From the NCBI GenBank assembly GCA_039818345.1, contig JBCBUC010000009.1, positions 1-64,000 of the forward strand: a DNA stretch of 64,000 nucleotides, written 5' to 3'. The DNA is from Parvularcula sp039818345. GTDB lineage: Bacteria; Pseudomonadota; Alphaproteobacteria; Caulobacterales; Parvularculaceae. The notes below the pieces were generated by a model. That model did not search any database and had not been told where the DNA came from. It saw nothing but the letters and a program-made list of their open reading frames with translations. This document shows positions 28,027 through 36,461 of this stretch, piece by piece. The stretch's first letter is position 1. The number at the start of each line of letters is the position of its first letter. The translations under genes were made by a program, and so were the position numbers.

Positions 28027-28653
28027 TTACCCCAAACGAATGGTGGTTTCAGAAAGGAATTCAAGCGGAGGAATAGCAAGGTTGTCCGGTGCCGGACCTT
28101 TGCGGATGCGACCAAGACTGTCGTAGTGGCTACCATGGCAGGGGCAGAACCAGCCGCCATACTCGCCTTTGTTTTCGCCCTCCGCGGTGCCGAGCGGTAC
28201 GCAACCAAGGTGCGTACAAACGCCGAGGACCACGACGAACTCATCACGGGTCACCCGGCCCGCAATGTCTGCTTCGGTGCCGTCGGGAAGATTATCGTTC
28301 CGAGCAGCCTGATCAGGCAGATCGCCAAGCGGGGTCGCTGCATCGACCTCAAGCTCAGCCGCGGTCAGACGGCGAATAAAGACGGGCTTACCTTGCCAGA
28401 TCGTTTTCGTCGCCATGCCTGGCTCAACACCCGCAATACTGACCTCTTTGGTGGCAAGGGCGCGGACCGCTGCATCCGGTGCGAGCTGGGAGACCAGCGG
28501 GATCACAATCCCCAGACCAGCCGCTGCGGCTGTTCCGCCCGCTAAGAGGTGAATGAAATCTCGTTTTGTCGGCTCAGCACCGGGCTCTGGGGTGACCCAA
28601 TCGCCCGCTGGTTGAGGGACTTGACCATCAGCCGTGTCGGTCGTCGAACTCAT
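28027..28653 (-). CDS. petA: Rieske iron-sulfur subunit of the bc1 complex
   Basis: A 208-residue subunit with a 2Fe-2S cluster bound by CTHLGC and CPCHGSHYD. The N-terminus has TKRDFIHLLAGGTAAAAGLG, a Tat-like uncleaved anchor in which KRDF replaces twin arginine, as is common in Rieske proteins. The start at 28653 (MSSTTDTADG) fits family length. First gene of petABC and divergent from trmL with about 115 bases between, so the operon promoter lies there. Confidence 0.95.
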   Translation of the reverse strand: MSSTTDTADGQVPQPAGDWVTPEPGAEPTKRDFIHLLAGGTAAAAGLGIVIPLVSQLAPDAAVRALATKEVSIAGVEPGMATKTIWQGKPVFIRRLTAAELEVDAATPLGDLPDQAARNDNLPDGTEADIAGRVTRDEFVVVLGVCTHLGCVPLGTAEGENKGEYGGWFCPCHGSHYDSLGRIRKGPAPDNLAIPPLEFLSETTIRLG

Positions 28654-28769
28654 TGCAGCGTTTAACCTTCTTCTCAATGATCGCGCCATGCCATGGGCCG
28701 CGCGCAACGTCTAGCGAGGAGGTGCCTCGCATTGCAGCATATGTCCACGCGCTATGGGGTCGCGCAGTT

Positions 28770-29213
28770 ATGCCTCGATTGGTTCTTTATCAGCCAGAGA
28801 TTGCTGCAAACCTAGGAGCGGCGATTCGAATTGCCGCATGCTTTGGAACACCACTGGACGTTGTCGAGCCTTGCGGCTTCCCCTGGCGTGCGAAGGACAT
28901 CGAACGCGTGGCCCTCGACTATAAGGCTGAGCTCTCGCGCCACGCGGATTTTCCGACCTTTCGAACGCAAAGGCCTGGTCGACTTGTGCTTTTAACAACA
29001 AAAGCAGCGACGCCTTACACGGCGGTATCCTATCAGGAGGACGACCTTCTGCTGATCGGCCAAGAAAGTGCCGGCGTTCCGGACGCCATCCATGCGGCAG
29101 CCGACGAGCGCGTGTTGATCCCGATGGCGAACAACGCCCGCAGCCTCAACCTCACCGTCGCGGGCGCTGTCGTCTTGTCTGAGGCGCTTCGGCAACTCGA
29201 TGCGGGAAAATAA
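28770..29213 (+). CDS. trmL: tRNA (cytidine(34)-2'-O)-methyltransferase
   Basis: A 147-residue minimal SPOUT methyltransferase that modifies the wobble base of tRNA-Leu. It has the family opening RLVLYQPEIAANLGAAIR, the central LLIGQESAGVP and the knot segment IPMANNARSLNLTVAGAVVLSEALRQL. The frame runs upstream to 28653, but the family starts at MPRLVLYQPE, so 28770 is chosen. Its neighbourhood with petABC and hemF is frequent in Alphaproteobacteria. Confidence 0.93.
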   Translation: MPRLVLYQPEIAANLGAAIRIAACFGTPLDVVEPCGFPWRAKDIERVALDYKAELSRHADFPTFRTQRPGRLVLLTTKAATPYTAVSYQEDDLLLIGQESAGVPDAIHAAADERVLIPMANNARSLNLTVAGAVVLSEALRQLDAGK

Positions 29214-29230
29214 GGTGAAGCCCGCATTTC

Positions 29231-29244
29231 ATCGGTTAACCGAT
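29231..29244. promoter_or_regulatory. Perfect 14-base palindrome before hemF
   Basis: ATCGGTTAACCGAT is fully self-complementary and lies 19 bases before the hemF start. It could be an operator for a dimeric regulator. It does not look like the FNR (TTGAT-N4-ATCAA) box often seen near haem genes. The regulator is unknown. Confidence 0.45.
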
Positions 29245-29263
29245 AACGCCTAAGCGCAAGGAT

Positions 29264-30133
29264 ATGGACACGCTCGAAACCAGGAAAAACCGCGCGAGCG
29301 CGTGGTTCAAAAGCCTGCAACACGAAATGATCAGCGCCTTTGAGCGCCTTGAGGACAACGCTGATCCATCGCTTTATGGTGAGGTCGACCCGGGCCGGTT
29401 TGAACGCGAAGACTGGATGCGTGGTCCAGGACAAGGCGGCGGAACGATGGCAATGCTTCGCGGCCGCGTGTTCGAGAAAGCGGGCATCCACACATCAGAA
29501 GTCTTTGGCGAATTTTCCCCAGAGTTTCGAAAAGAGATCCCGGGCGCGGAGGACGATCCAAGGTTTTGGGCAGCAGGGATCAGCCTGATTGCGCACACCC
29601 GCAACCCTCACGCCCCAGCGGCTCACATGAACACCCGCTTTGTGGTGACCACCAAGGCATGGTTCGGCGGCGGCGGCGACCTCAATCCTATGATGGATGC
29701 GTATCGATCTGCCAACCATGACGACACGCGCGCGTTCTTGGCTGCGATGCGAGACGCTTGCTCGGCAAGCCCATCAGGCGATTTCGACGCCTGGAAAGCT
29801 TGGTGCGACGAGTATTTCTTCCTGCCCCACCGCAATGAGCATCGCGGAGTGGGCGGCATTTTCTATGATCGCCTCGATACAGGGGATTGGGATGCCGACT
29901 TTGCGGTGACACAAGCGGTAGGGCAGCAGTTTTTGTCGGCCTACCCTGCCCTCGTCGCCCAACGGATGAACGAACCCTGGACGCAGGACGACCGCGAGGA
30001 ACAGATGTTCCGTCGCGGCCGGTATGCCGAATTCAATTTGCTCTACGACCGCGGCACGACGTTCGGGCTCAAAACCGGCGGCAACGTGCAATCGATTCTT
30101 TCAAGCCTACCGCCCATTGCGACGTGGTCTTGA
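29264..30133 (+). CDS. hemF: Oxygen-dependent coproporphyrinogen III oxidase
   Basis: A 289-residue enzyme that uses O2 to convert coproporphyrinogen III to protoporphyrinogen IX in haem synthesis. Motifs include REDWMRGPGQGGGTM, ISLIAHTRNPHAPAAHMNTRF (catalytic His), FGGGGDLNPM and the C-terminal GRYAEFNLLYDRGTTFGLKTGG. Length is near the usual 300. Its placement next to the bc1 operon links haem supply to the respiratory chain. Confidence 0.95.
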   Translation: MDTLETRKNRASAWFKSLQHEMISAFERLEDNADPSLYGEVDPGRFEREDWMRGPGQGGGTMAMLRGRVFEKAGIHTSEVFGEFSPEFRKEIPGAEDDPRFWAAGISLIAHTRNPHAPAAHMNTRFVVTTKAWFGGGGDLNPMMDAYRSANHDDTRAFLAAMRDACSASPSGDFDAWKAWCDEYFFLPHRNEHRGVGGIFYDRLDTGDWDADFAVTQAVGQQFLSAYPALVAQRMNEPWTQDDREEQMFRRGRYAEFNLLYDRGTTFGLKTGGNVQSILSSLPPIATWS

Positions 30134-30142
30134 GGCGTCCGA

Positions 30143-30595
30143 TCAGTAATCTGAATCGTCGCCGCGAATACCGCTCAAGCCGCTGAACATGGTCAGAATG
30201 CCCAGCACCAGCGTGCCGTAAGCGCCAAGGCCAATCACCCCAAAATCGATGCCGCCCGCCTGCATCATGCCCATCAGCATGGTGCCAAAGGTTCCGATAC
30301 CGGTCATACCGGCCGCAACCACCGTGATGCTGGTGAGACGGCCAAGGACGGGTAGCAAGCCGATCAGAGACAGAACCGCTGACGCAGCGCCAAATAGGAT
30401 CGTGTAGCCAACAAGTTCATTGAACAGCTCACCCTTTGGCTTGCACGTCTCCACCGAGAAATCGAAATCGAGCGCGCAATCGACCGTGGCTGGCGCAAGA
30501 TCATAACCGTTCACAGAATTGCCGTTCCCGTCAGCCATCCATGGTCCCATGAGCGCGACAGCGGCCAGCGCGAGCGGAAGCAATATTCTTATCAT
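30143..30595 (-). CDS. Small membrane protein of unknown function
   Basis: A 150-residue protein. A signal-like N-terminal segment (about 3-20) is followed by a short periplasmic loop with two cysteines (Cys40 and Cys51) that could form a disulfide. Three glycine- and methionine-rich membrane segments follow (about 64-84, 88-108 and 118-142). I do not recognise the family. It is downstream of the exopolysaccharide-type operon in the same direction, with about 60 bases between, and may or may not belong to it. It is convergent with hemF. Confidence 0.7.
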   Translation of the reverse strand: MIRILLPLALAAVALMGPWMADGNGNSVNGYDLAPATVDCALDFDFSVETCKPKGELFNELVGYTILFGAASAVLSLIGLLPVLGRLTSITVVAAGMTGIGTFGTMLMGMMQAGGIDFGVIGLGAYGTLVLGILTMFSGLSGIRGDDSDY

Positions 30596-30654
30596 TGTTC
30601 GAGGTCCCCTAGACTCTGACCATTCCTTAACAGTTTATTAACACGGAGAAAACC

Positions 30655-31794
30655 TCAGAGATCATCGCGAGGGGCAGCAAACGACTTCGATAGGCTTGAG
30701 GTGCCGTCCGCCAACGCGCGGTGCCGCGCGATGCTTCTATCCTGCAGCGTCGTGACGGCGTGTCTGATGGCGTGAAGATGGTCTTCGAGGGCGCGGGTCT
30801 GCTCGTGCAACGACTGAAGTTGCTGACAGAGTTTTGGATCAATCGGCGGCCGAGGGTCATTGGCAGGCGACGGGATCGATAAGCGATCTGTCGCTATTTC
30901 AGGGAAAGAGAACCGGCGTGTCGGTTTGATTGTGGATCGCAGCACAGGCTTCTTCGCCAGATGCGCTGCCACGTCGTCGATCGGGACACGCGCATTTTCG
31001 GCGCGCACCCGATCAAGCTGCACAACACCAAAGTCCTCCGCATGGACTTCGGAGCGCCCATTTTCGATCGCCCGGTGGATGGCGTCATCAAAAAGACTGC
31101 CAATCGCTCCGATGAGACCGCCGCTCTGTTGGTAGAGGATGCTGATGGCTTCATGGCTGAAGGACAGTGCGTGTCCGTCGGTGGCCATTTCGGCGGAAAG
31201 AACAGCGGAGGCGACCCGCCGGGTCTCTCCCTCTGTCAGCGCCTCGAGCGGAAAACGCTCCATCAAATGAAGAGCACGGCGCAGGTCAGCCCCCTGCCAA
31301 TGGTCGAGGTCCGCCGTCATGATCAAATGGATCCCTTGGCCGGCCAGATCGAGCTGTTCGTCCAGTTCCAAAAGATCAGCAAGAAGACCATCAGGGCCCT
31401 CGTGCATGTTCGCAATCAGCACAAAGACGGGTTCGCCGGCCCCTGCGCGGTCCTCTGCAAAATCGGTTAATGCCCCCACCGCATCAGCGGGCTGGACTGG
31501 ACGATGGCCGAAGGCGAGCAGGATGTCTTCCGCCGCACGATCGGCATGCAGCCAACCTGCTTCCAAGATCGCAACAGACAAGGGGTTGAGACCACGATGG
31601 CGCAGCCATGCACGGACGGCGGTCGATTTTCCGGAGCCAAGCGGTCCAGAGACCAAAAGTGGCGCAGGAGCCTCGTCCCAATATTGGTCAAGTCGTGCGT
31701 GTAACGCTTCCCAACCGGCGAAGGAAAAAAGAAAACCTCGAGCCCTAGCTTCAGCAAAGGGCGCTGCGCTGTCACCAAGCTGCACCCTCGCCAT
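30655..31794 (-). CDS. ExeA-like AAA ATPase of an exopolysaccharide/PEP-CTERM locus
   Basis: A 379-residue protein with an N-terminal ATPase domain. Walker A is GPLGSGKST (about 50-58). The expected Walker B acidic pair is replaced (VFVLIANMHEG near 120), so hydrolysis may be impaired. The ATPase core ends near 240. The rest is a linker and a predicted coiled coil (CQQLQSLHEQTRALEDHLHAI, about 325-350). It resembles the ATPase found in XrtA/PEP-CTERM exopolysaccharide loci, and it follows the barrel gene by 12 bases. The family call rests on context and general similarity to ExeA-type ATPases; it could be another STAND-like regulator. Confidence 0.6.
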   Translation of the reverse strand: MARVQLGDSAAPFAEARARGFLFSFAGWEALHARLDQYWDEAPAPLLVSGPLGSGKSTAVRAWLRHRGLNPLSVAILEAGWLHADRAAEDILLAFGHRPVQPADAVGALTDFAEDRAGAGEPVFVLIANMHEGPDGLLADLLELDEQLDLAGQGIHLIMTADLDHWQGADLRRALHLMERFPLEALTEGETRRVASAVLSAEMATDGHALSFSHEAISILYQQSGGLIGAIGSLFDDAIHRAIENGRSEVHAEDFGVVQLDRVRAENARVPIDDVAAHLAKKPVLRSTIKPTRRFSFPEIATDRLSIPSPANDPRPPIDPKLCQQLQSLHEQTRALEDHLHAIRHAVTTLQDRSIARHRALADGTSSLSKSFAAPRDDL

Positions 31795-31806
31795 ATGCTC
31801 TCCCGG

Positions 31807-33687
31807 TCAGAAACTCCAACGCGCGCCGAACGACACGCTGTTCTCTTGGAATTCAAGGAGCGTGCCATTGAAGAGGCTGGAGACATCCTGATCGGGATCA
31901 TTGTCTCGTCTGAGGTAGCGGTAGGTCCCAGTGATCGCGAGCGAACGGCTCAGCGTATAATCGAATGTCAGCTGGCCCGAGGTCTCACGGGTTTCAAGGT
32001 CTGTGTCCGTCCCATCAATGGTGAACAAACCATTCTGCGTGATCACGTGGTCTGCTGCTGCTGTCAACGTTAAACGCCGATTGATCCGTCGACGGAACGA
32101 GCCTGATACGCGCGTTTGATCGTTGCCGCGATTAATGTTCTCTTGTTCGATATCGTCGTCCCGGCGAGCTTGGCCTTGCAGGGTAAAGCTGTTGCGGCCG
32201 TATTGGCCAACAAGGCCGATTTGAACGCGGGTGGATGGCCGGCCGTTGCCGCCGGCAAAGGTAACCGACTGAAGGTCCGAAACCGCGAAATTAACGCGGC
32301 TCGCGAGCTCGTTGGGGCTGAGGTCCGACGACGTGGCGGCCGCCCTTTCGATAAAACCAAGGCTTTGCGAGTTACGAAAGAGATTGTTGTTCTGCTGATC
32401 CTGCAGGCTCGATGAGAGCACCCGGGCGACCTCGCCACTTAGCCGGAGCCTCGGGGTGATCTCATAGTCAATGCTACCGTCGATCTGGGTTCCGTTATAG
32501 CGCTCGCCGACGCCAGCCGTCAGTGCCATGCGTAAATTGGGGTTGTAGCTGAATCCCACACGGAAATACGTACCGGAAATGTCGTCGCCATCTGCCTCAC
32601 CGAGGGTTTCAGCATCTACGTCTGTGCCCTGAGGGTCTTCGAACTCATTGTCGATTTCATCATAACCAATCTCACCATCAAGGGTCAGATTGGGACGAAC
32701 CTGCCAAAACATGGCGAGAGAGCCCGATGCTTGTTCGAGGGTTTGCGAGGCAAAGAGTTCTGAATCGTCCTCTTCGAACCGGCGGACAAATCCAGCAAAC
32801 CTCAACTCAAGGCCACCAAGAAGGTTCCCGGTGGTGTAAGCTGCCAACACTTCGTTGCTGATGCTGTCATTAACAGCTGACTGCCCTTGGATCTGTTCGG
32901 AATCGATCGTCTCGTCGAGCACAATGACCGAGGAATTGCGGTACCGGAGCTCGATCTCTTGACCCTGATCAAAGCGCGTCAGGTAGACGGGGCTAGCGAA
33001 GACACCAAAAAGCACTGCTTCATTCGTATCCTGACCAGGTGCAGCGGCTGCCAACTCATTGCCCGCAAAGATTGACTGCTCCTGCATGAAGCCGCCAGCT
33101 TCCAAAAAGAAATGATCCTCGACCACTTCATAGGCCGCAAAGGCACTCAGATTGGGATCGTAGAAAGTCTGATCAAAATTCCGGTCACCGATTGATCCCG
33201 TCAGCCCATCCGTGACGGCAAAGTCTGGCAGATCCGCATTCGCTTGGTCGCTGTATCGATCAGCAACCCCAACCTCCTGAAAATAGGTGCCAACCGTCGC
33301 GGAGCCCCTAACAATCGCTTCGATCCGCTTACGTTTGATAATCGACTGACCATTCAGGGTCATCGACATGAAATGGTTGCTGAGGGGATCAACCTCCACC
33401 GTGTCGGTCACCGGGAGAATCGCCTGGACCACTGAGCCATCGTCGAGCGTTACATCAGTCAGCGCCGTGAGCGCGACGCCACTGGAGTCTAAAAGCCGGC
33501 GCTCATAAAGTCCGTCGTCAAACCGTGCGTAATTATCCGTATAGTTATAAGCGGTTTCAACCGACCAACGATTGACGACAATCGACCGTGGCGCGATATC
33601 GAAATCATCCGGACCTTGGGCGAAAGCGGTATCTGTTGAGAAAGCGAAAGCCCCCGCTCCCGCGGTGATCAGCAAAGCCTTTTTCAT
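31807..33687 (-). CDS. Outer-membrane beta-barrel protein of the exopolysaccharide locus
   Basis: A 626-residue protein with a signal peptide (MKKALLITAGAG...AFA). The rest is rich in alternating polar and aromatic strands, ending SVSFGARWSF with the terminal phenylalanine typical of BAM substrates. Such barrels accompany PEP-CTERM/XrtA-type polysaccharide genes, where they may form the outer-membrane exit or assist chain handling. GGAAGG precedes the start at 33687; an ATG 45 bases upstream lacks support. It lies 41 bases after the export lipoprotein gene and 12 before the ATPase gene, so the three form an operon. Confidence 0.7.
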   Translation of the reverse strand: MKKALLITAGAGAFAFSTDTAFAQGPDDFDIAPRSIVVNRWSVETAYNYTDNYARFDDGLYERRLLDSSGVALTALTDVTLDDGSVVQAILPVTDTVEVDPLSNHFMSMTLNGQSIIKRKRIEAIVRGSATVGTYFQEVGVADRYSDQANADLPDFAVTDGLTGSIGDRNFDQTFYDPNLSAFAAYEVVEDHFFLEAGGFMQEQSIFAGNELAAAAPGQDTNEAVLFGVFASPVYLTRFDQGQEIELRYRNSSVIVLDETIDSEQIQGQSAVNDSISNEVLAAYTTGNLLGGLELRFAGFVRRFEEDDSELFASQTLEQASGSLAMFWQVRPNLTLDGEIGYDEIDNEFEDPQGTDVDAETLGEADGDDISGTYFRVGFSYNPNLRMALTAGVGERYNGTQIDGSIDYEITPRLRLSGEVARVLSSSLQDQQNNNLFRNSQSLGFIERAAATSSDLSPNELASRVNFAVSDLQSVTFAGGNGRPSTRVQIGLVGQYGRNSFTLQGQARRDDDIEQENINRGNDQTRVSGSFRRRINRRLTLTAAADHVITQNGLFTIDGTDTDLETRETSGQLTFDYTLSRSLAITGTYRYLRRDNDPDQDVSSLFNGTLLEFQENSVSFGARWSF

Positions 33688-33728
33688 GGGCGCACCTTCC
33701 ACCCGGGACAAGCCGTCCCGACGCGTCA

Positions 33729-34379
33729 TCAAAAGACCGATTCCGGGATCAAGATTACGTCACCGGGCTGCAGCGGCACATCGGCGCTAACATCACCGTC
33801 ACGAAGAAGGTCCCCAAGTCGCAGCCGATAGGTTTTCTTGTCTGCCCCGCGTCCACGAATGAGTTTCGACCGGTTACCAGCAGCGAACTCTGTCAGCCCA
33901 CCGACAGCGATCATGACATCAAGTGTGGTCATGCCAGCCTGGTACGGAATGGCGCTCGGCTGCTGTGCTTCGCCCAGCACGCGGACCTGTTGATCAAAGG
34001 TCGATGAAAACCCGCTAACGATCACCGTTACTTGCGGTGTACGGACATATTCCGCCAGCGCACCTTCCAAATCAGAAGCGAGCTGTGCGGGAGACTTACC
34101 GGCCGCATTGATGTCCTCGACGAGCGGCGTCGAAATTCGGCCATCAGGCCGAACGCTGACTTGCGTCGAAAGCTCAGGCGCGCGCCAGACGAAGATTTCA
34201 AGATCATCATAGGCGCCGATTTTATAATCGGGGTATTCCTGCTCCGCGAGAAAACTGGCGTCGACACCTTCGCGCGGTGCGGCCTCAAGCCGTTCACCAA
34301 AAGGGTTCAATGCGCAGGCCGATAGAACCACCGCACCGAAAAAAGCCAAACCAAAAAACCGCAACATTTGAACCCGCAT
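33729..34379 (-). CDS. Polysaccharide export outer-membrane lipoprotein (Wza/GumB-like)
   Basis: A 216-residue lipoprotein with signal ending VLSAC. The Poly_export domain follows (YKIGAYDDLEIFVWRAPELSTQVSVRP, then GRISTPLVEDINAAGKSP), and one SLBB domain (RVLGEAQQPSAIPYQAGMTTLDVMIAVGG). The protein ends in PLQPGDVILIPESVF. It would form the outer-membrane exit of a polysaccharide. AAGGAGG 8 bases upstream decides the start at 34379. First gene of the three-gene operon. The chain-length regulator and tyrosine kinase that normally partner it are not in the window. Confidence 0.88.
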   Translation of the reverse strand: MRVQMLRFFGLAFFGAVVLSACALNPFGERLEAAPREGVDASFLAEQEYPDYKIGAYDDLEIFVWRAPELSTQVSVRPDGRISTPLVEDINAAGKSPAQLASDLEGALAEYVRTPQVTVIVSGFSSTFDQQVRVLGEAQQPSAIPYQAGMTTLDVMIAVGGLTEFAAGNRSKLIRGRGADKKTYRLRLGDLLRDGDVSADVPLQPGDVILIPESVF

Positions 34380-34436
34380 CAAAGCATCCTCCTTACAACC
34401 CGCAACAGAATGCAGCGGCACATCTTGTGCGCTGAT

Positions 34437-34853
34437 TCAGTCGTCGCGGTGGACTTTCTCACGCCGCTCATGACGCTCTTGCGCCTCAAGGGACAAAGTG
34501 GCGGTCGGCCGCGCTTCTAAGCGCTGCAAGGAAATCGGGTCGCCGGTTTCCGTGCAATAACCATATTCACCTTCATCAATCCGGCGGATCGCCGAATCGA
34601 TCTTCGCGATGAGCTTCCGCTGCCGATCCCGGGTCCGCAGTTCGAGCGCATGGTCAGTCTCTGACGACGCACGATCAGTGGGGTCAGGCGCGTGCAATGT
34701 GGCATCCTTCATTTCAGCCAGCGTATCGCGGCTTTGTTGAAGGATATCAGCCTTCCAATTCAGAAGCTTACGCCGAAAATAATCGAGCTGCCGTTCGTTC
34801 ATGAACGGCTCGTCGTCGCTCGGGCGGTAGTCCTGTGTATCCGTGACAGCCAC
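34437..34853 (-). CDS. dksA: RNA polymerase-binding regulator DksA (one-cysteine type)
   Basis: A 138-residue regulator that enters the RNA polymerase secondary channel and works with ppGpp. The coiled-coil tip motif DxxDxA is present as DPTDRA (57-62). The zinc finger of E. coli DksA is reduced: only Cys100 in GYCTETGDPI remains and the other three cysteine positions are substituted. This is characteristic of alphaproteobacterial DksA. The C-terminal helix ATLSLEAQERHERRE is conserved. Confidence 0.92.
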   Translation of the reverse strand: MAVTDTQDYRPSDDEPFMNERQLDYFRRKLLNWKADILQQSRDTLAEMKDATLHAPDPTDRASSETDHALELRTRDRQRKLIAKIDSAIRRIDEGEYGYCTETGDPISLQRLEARPTATLSLEAQERHERREKVHRDD

Positions 34854-35058
34854 GGCTGCCTCCTGCTTCCTTGCCCTGCACCCTATGCCGGTCAGGTTCG
34901 ACCCGCATGTCGGCCAGCCATTAACGACCTCAATCGATCAGAACAACCGTCTCGCGATCTCGCCTGCTCTTGTCGCGTTTCACCCTTCAAGTCTGGTTAA
35001 AATGATGATCAAAGCGACAGGCCGTGCTAGGGTGACGACGGTGTGATGGGGATTGACC

Positions 35059-36030
35059 ATGCGGATTGGGCAAAACGGACTTTCGCTGATCAAGGATTTC
35101 GAAGGCCTTGAGCTCGAAGCTTATCAAGACATCGTAGGCGTCTGGACCATTGGCTACGGCCACACGGACCACGCCGGACCGCCCGAGGTGACGCCAGGGC
35201 TGACAATCACCGCGGAAGAAGCGGAAGATATTCTCCGCAACGACCTCGGCCAATACGAAAACGCCGTCACCAAGGCCGTGAAGGTCGAAATCACGCAAAA
35301 CATGTTCGATGCGTTGGTGTCGATCACCTACAATATCGGCGTCAATGGCATGAAGGGGTCGACCTTCATCAAGCGCCTCAATGCCAAGAACTACACTGGC
35401 TGCGCTGAAGCCATGCAGTGGTGGAACAAAGCCGGTGGCCAGGTTGTCTCGGGCCTCAAACGTCGTCGCGAAGCCGAAGCTGACCTCTTCTTGCAAGGTT
35501 ACAGCGACGATGATTTGACCGAAGCCGATTCCGCGCAAGTCCGCGGCAGCACTCTTGAGGAAAACTCGCCGCGCCGAAGCAATTTGGGCAGCTCTCGGAC
35601 CGTCCAAGGCTCTGGCGTTGCTGGTTTCTCGGGTGCGGTCGCGGCTGGCGCTGCCGTTTTCGATTCAGAAGAAACGAGCAGCGCGAGCGCAGACAGCACA
35701 GCCGCGCCCGCTGAACCGGCCGACACCCAAACTCCTCCAGCTGACCCAGACACCTCGGATAACCCTCTCGACAGCATCGATTTCGGCGATCTTGAGAACA
35801 CCTCCGGAGAGGATATTGTCGGGGCGTTGCGGGACGGGTCCGAGGCGCTTCGCGATGTCCATGAAGGCGTGAGCGATGGTTCACTCAGCGATGTACCGGC
35901 TTTTTATTCGGCGATCCGCGCTGAAAACCTGTACGAGGCGATCATCATCGTCGCCGGTGTGATCGCTGTCATTGCCGCGATATCGATTTTCTATGCGCGT
36001 GTTGACGACTGGAACCAACACAAACGCTAG
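35059..36030 (+). CDS. GH24 (T4-type) lysozyme with C-terminal membrane anchor
   Basis: A 323-residue protein. The N-terminal muramidase domain (about 1-145) carries the T4 lysozyme triad in correct spacing: Glu15, Asp24 and Thr30 in KDFEGLELEAYQDIVGVWT, then IGYGHT. A long linker rich in Ser, Ala, Pro, Asp and Thr follows (about 150-255), and a single hydrophobic helix near 294-313 ends in VDDWNQHKR. There is no N-terminal signal peptide or membrane segment. Phage genes do not surround it, so it looks like a host-adopted enzyme, perhaps for controlled wall cleavage. ATG at 35059 preferred over a TTG two codons before. Its stop shares CTAG with the convergent YkgJ-like gene. Confidence 0.85.
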   Translation: MRIGQNGLSLIKDFEGLELEAYQDIVGVWTIGYGHTDHAGPPEVTPGLTITAEEAEDILRNDLGQYENAVTKAVKVEITQNMFDALVSITYNIGVNGMKGSTFIKRLNAKNYTGCAEAMQWWNKAGGQVVSGLKRRREAEADLFLQGYSDDDLTEADSAQVRGSTLEENSPRRSNLGSSRTVQGSGVAGFSGAVAAGAAVFDSEETSSASADSTAAPAEPADTQTPPADPDTSDNPLDSIDFGDLENTSGEDIVGALRDGSEALRDVHEGVSDGSLSDVPAFYSAIRAENLYEAIIIVAGVIAVIAAISIFYARVDDWNQHKR

Positions 36031-36419
36031 GCGCTCCGCGTGGTCGCGACCCATTCATCGTCTTCCTGAACTTCGCGTTCGAACATCAGGAAGTCATAAT
36101 AGCCGCAGCGTTTTTGCGTGGGGAAATCCCGGCAGATCTCGGGCCGGGCTTCGTAAATGGTGCATCCCCGAGTCTCTGTATCGAGAAACCGGCAAACGGA
36201 GCCGAAATGCTCATCCCATTTGTGGCGGAGCACCCTCGGCGTCTCCGCGTCACCCTTTTTGGTGAAACGAGACTTCGCTTCTTTCTTGGTCAGGCCAAAG
36301 TGTTTGGCGAGCCGTTTTTGGTCATCATCATCACAAGGAATATGCTCGTAAGAACAGCAATAAGCGGGGCATTTGATGCAGTCGTACTTGATCGTCATAG
36401 CCTTTGGGTTCATCCGCAT
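36027..36419 (-). CDS. YkgJ-family cysteine cluster protein
   Basis: A roughly 130-residue protein with the YkgJ (CxxCxxxCC) pattern: CIKCPAYCC near the N-terminus, then VCRFLD, GCTIYEARPEICRDFP and a final Cys in KRCGYYDF. It probably binds zinc or an iron-sulfur cluster; the role of the family is unknown. Start is uncertain among 36419, 36413 and 36398; the longer frame to 36737 runs antisense to purB and is rejected. Divergent from purB. Confidence 0.85.
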   Translation of the reverse strand: MRMNPKAMTIKYDCIKCPAYCCSYEHIPCDDDDQKRLAKHFGLTKKEAKSRFTKKGDAETPRVLRHKWDEHFGSVCRFLDTETRGCTIYEARPEICRDFPTQKRCGYYDFLMFEREVQEDDEWVATTRSA

Positions 36420-36461
36420 TGATCTTTGGAAGTGCCCGCCGCCAATGACAAGGACCTCGCC

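Noticed and set aside
27165..28076. 303-codon plus-strand open frame
   Set aside because: Antisense to petB; His- and Arg-rich shadow typical of reverse-complemented membrane-protein codons.
35059..36030. Prophage remnant suggested by a T4-type lysozyme
   Set aside because: No holin, structural, integrase or terminase genes nearby; neighbours are dksA, a YkgJ-like gene and purB.
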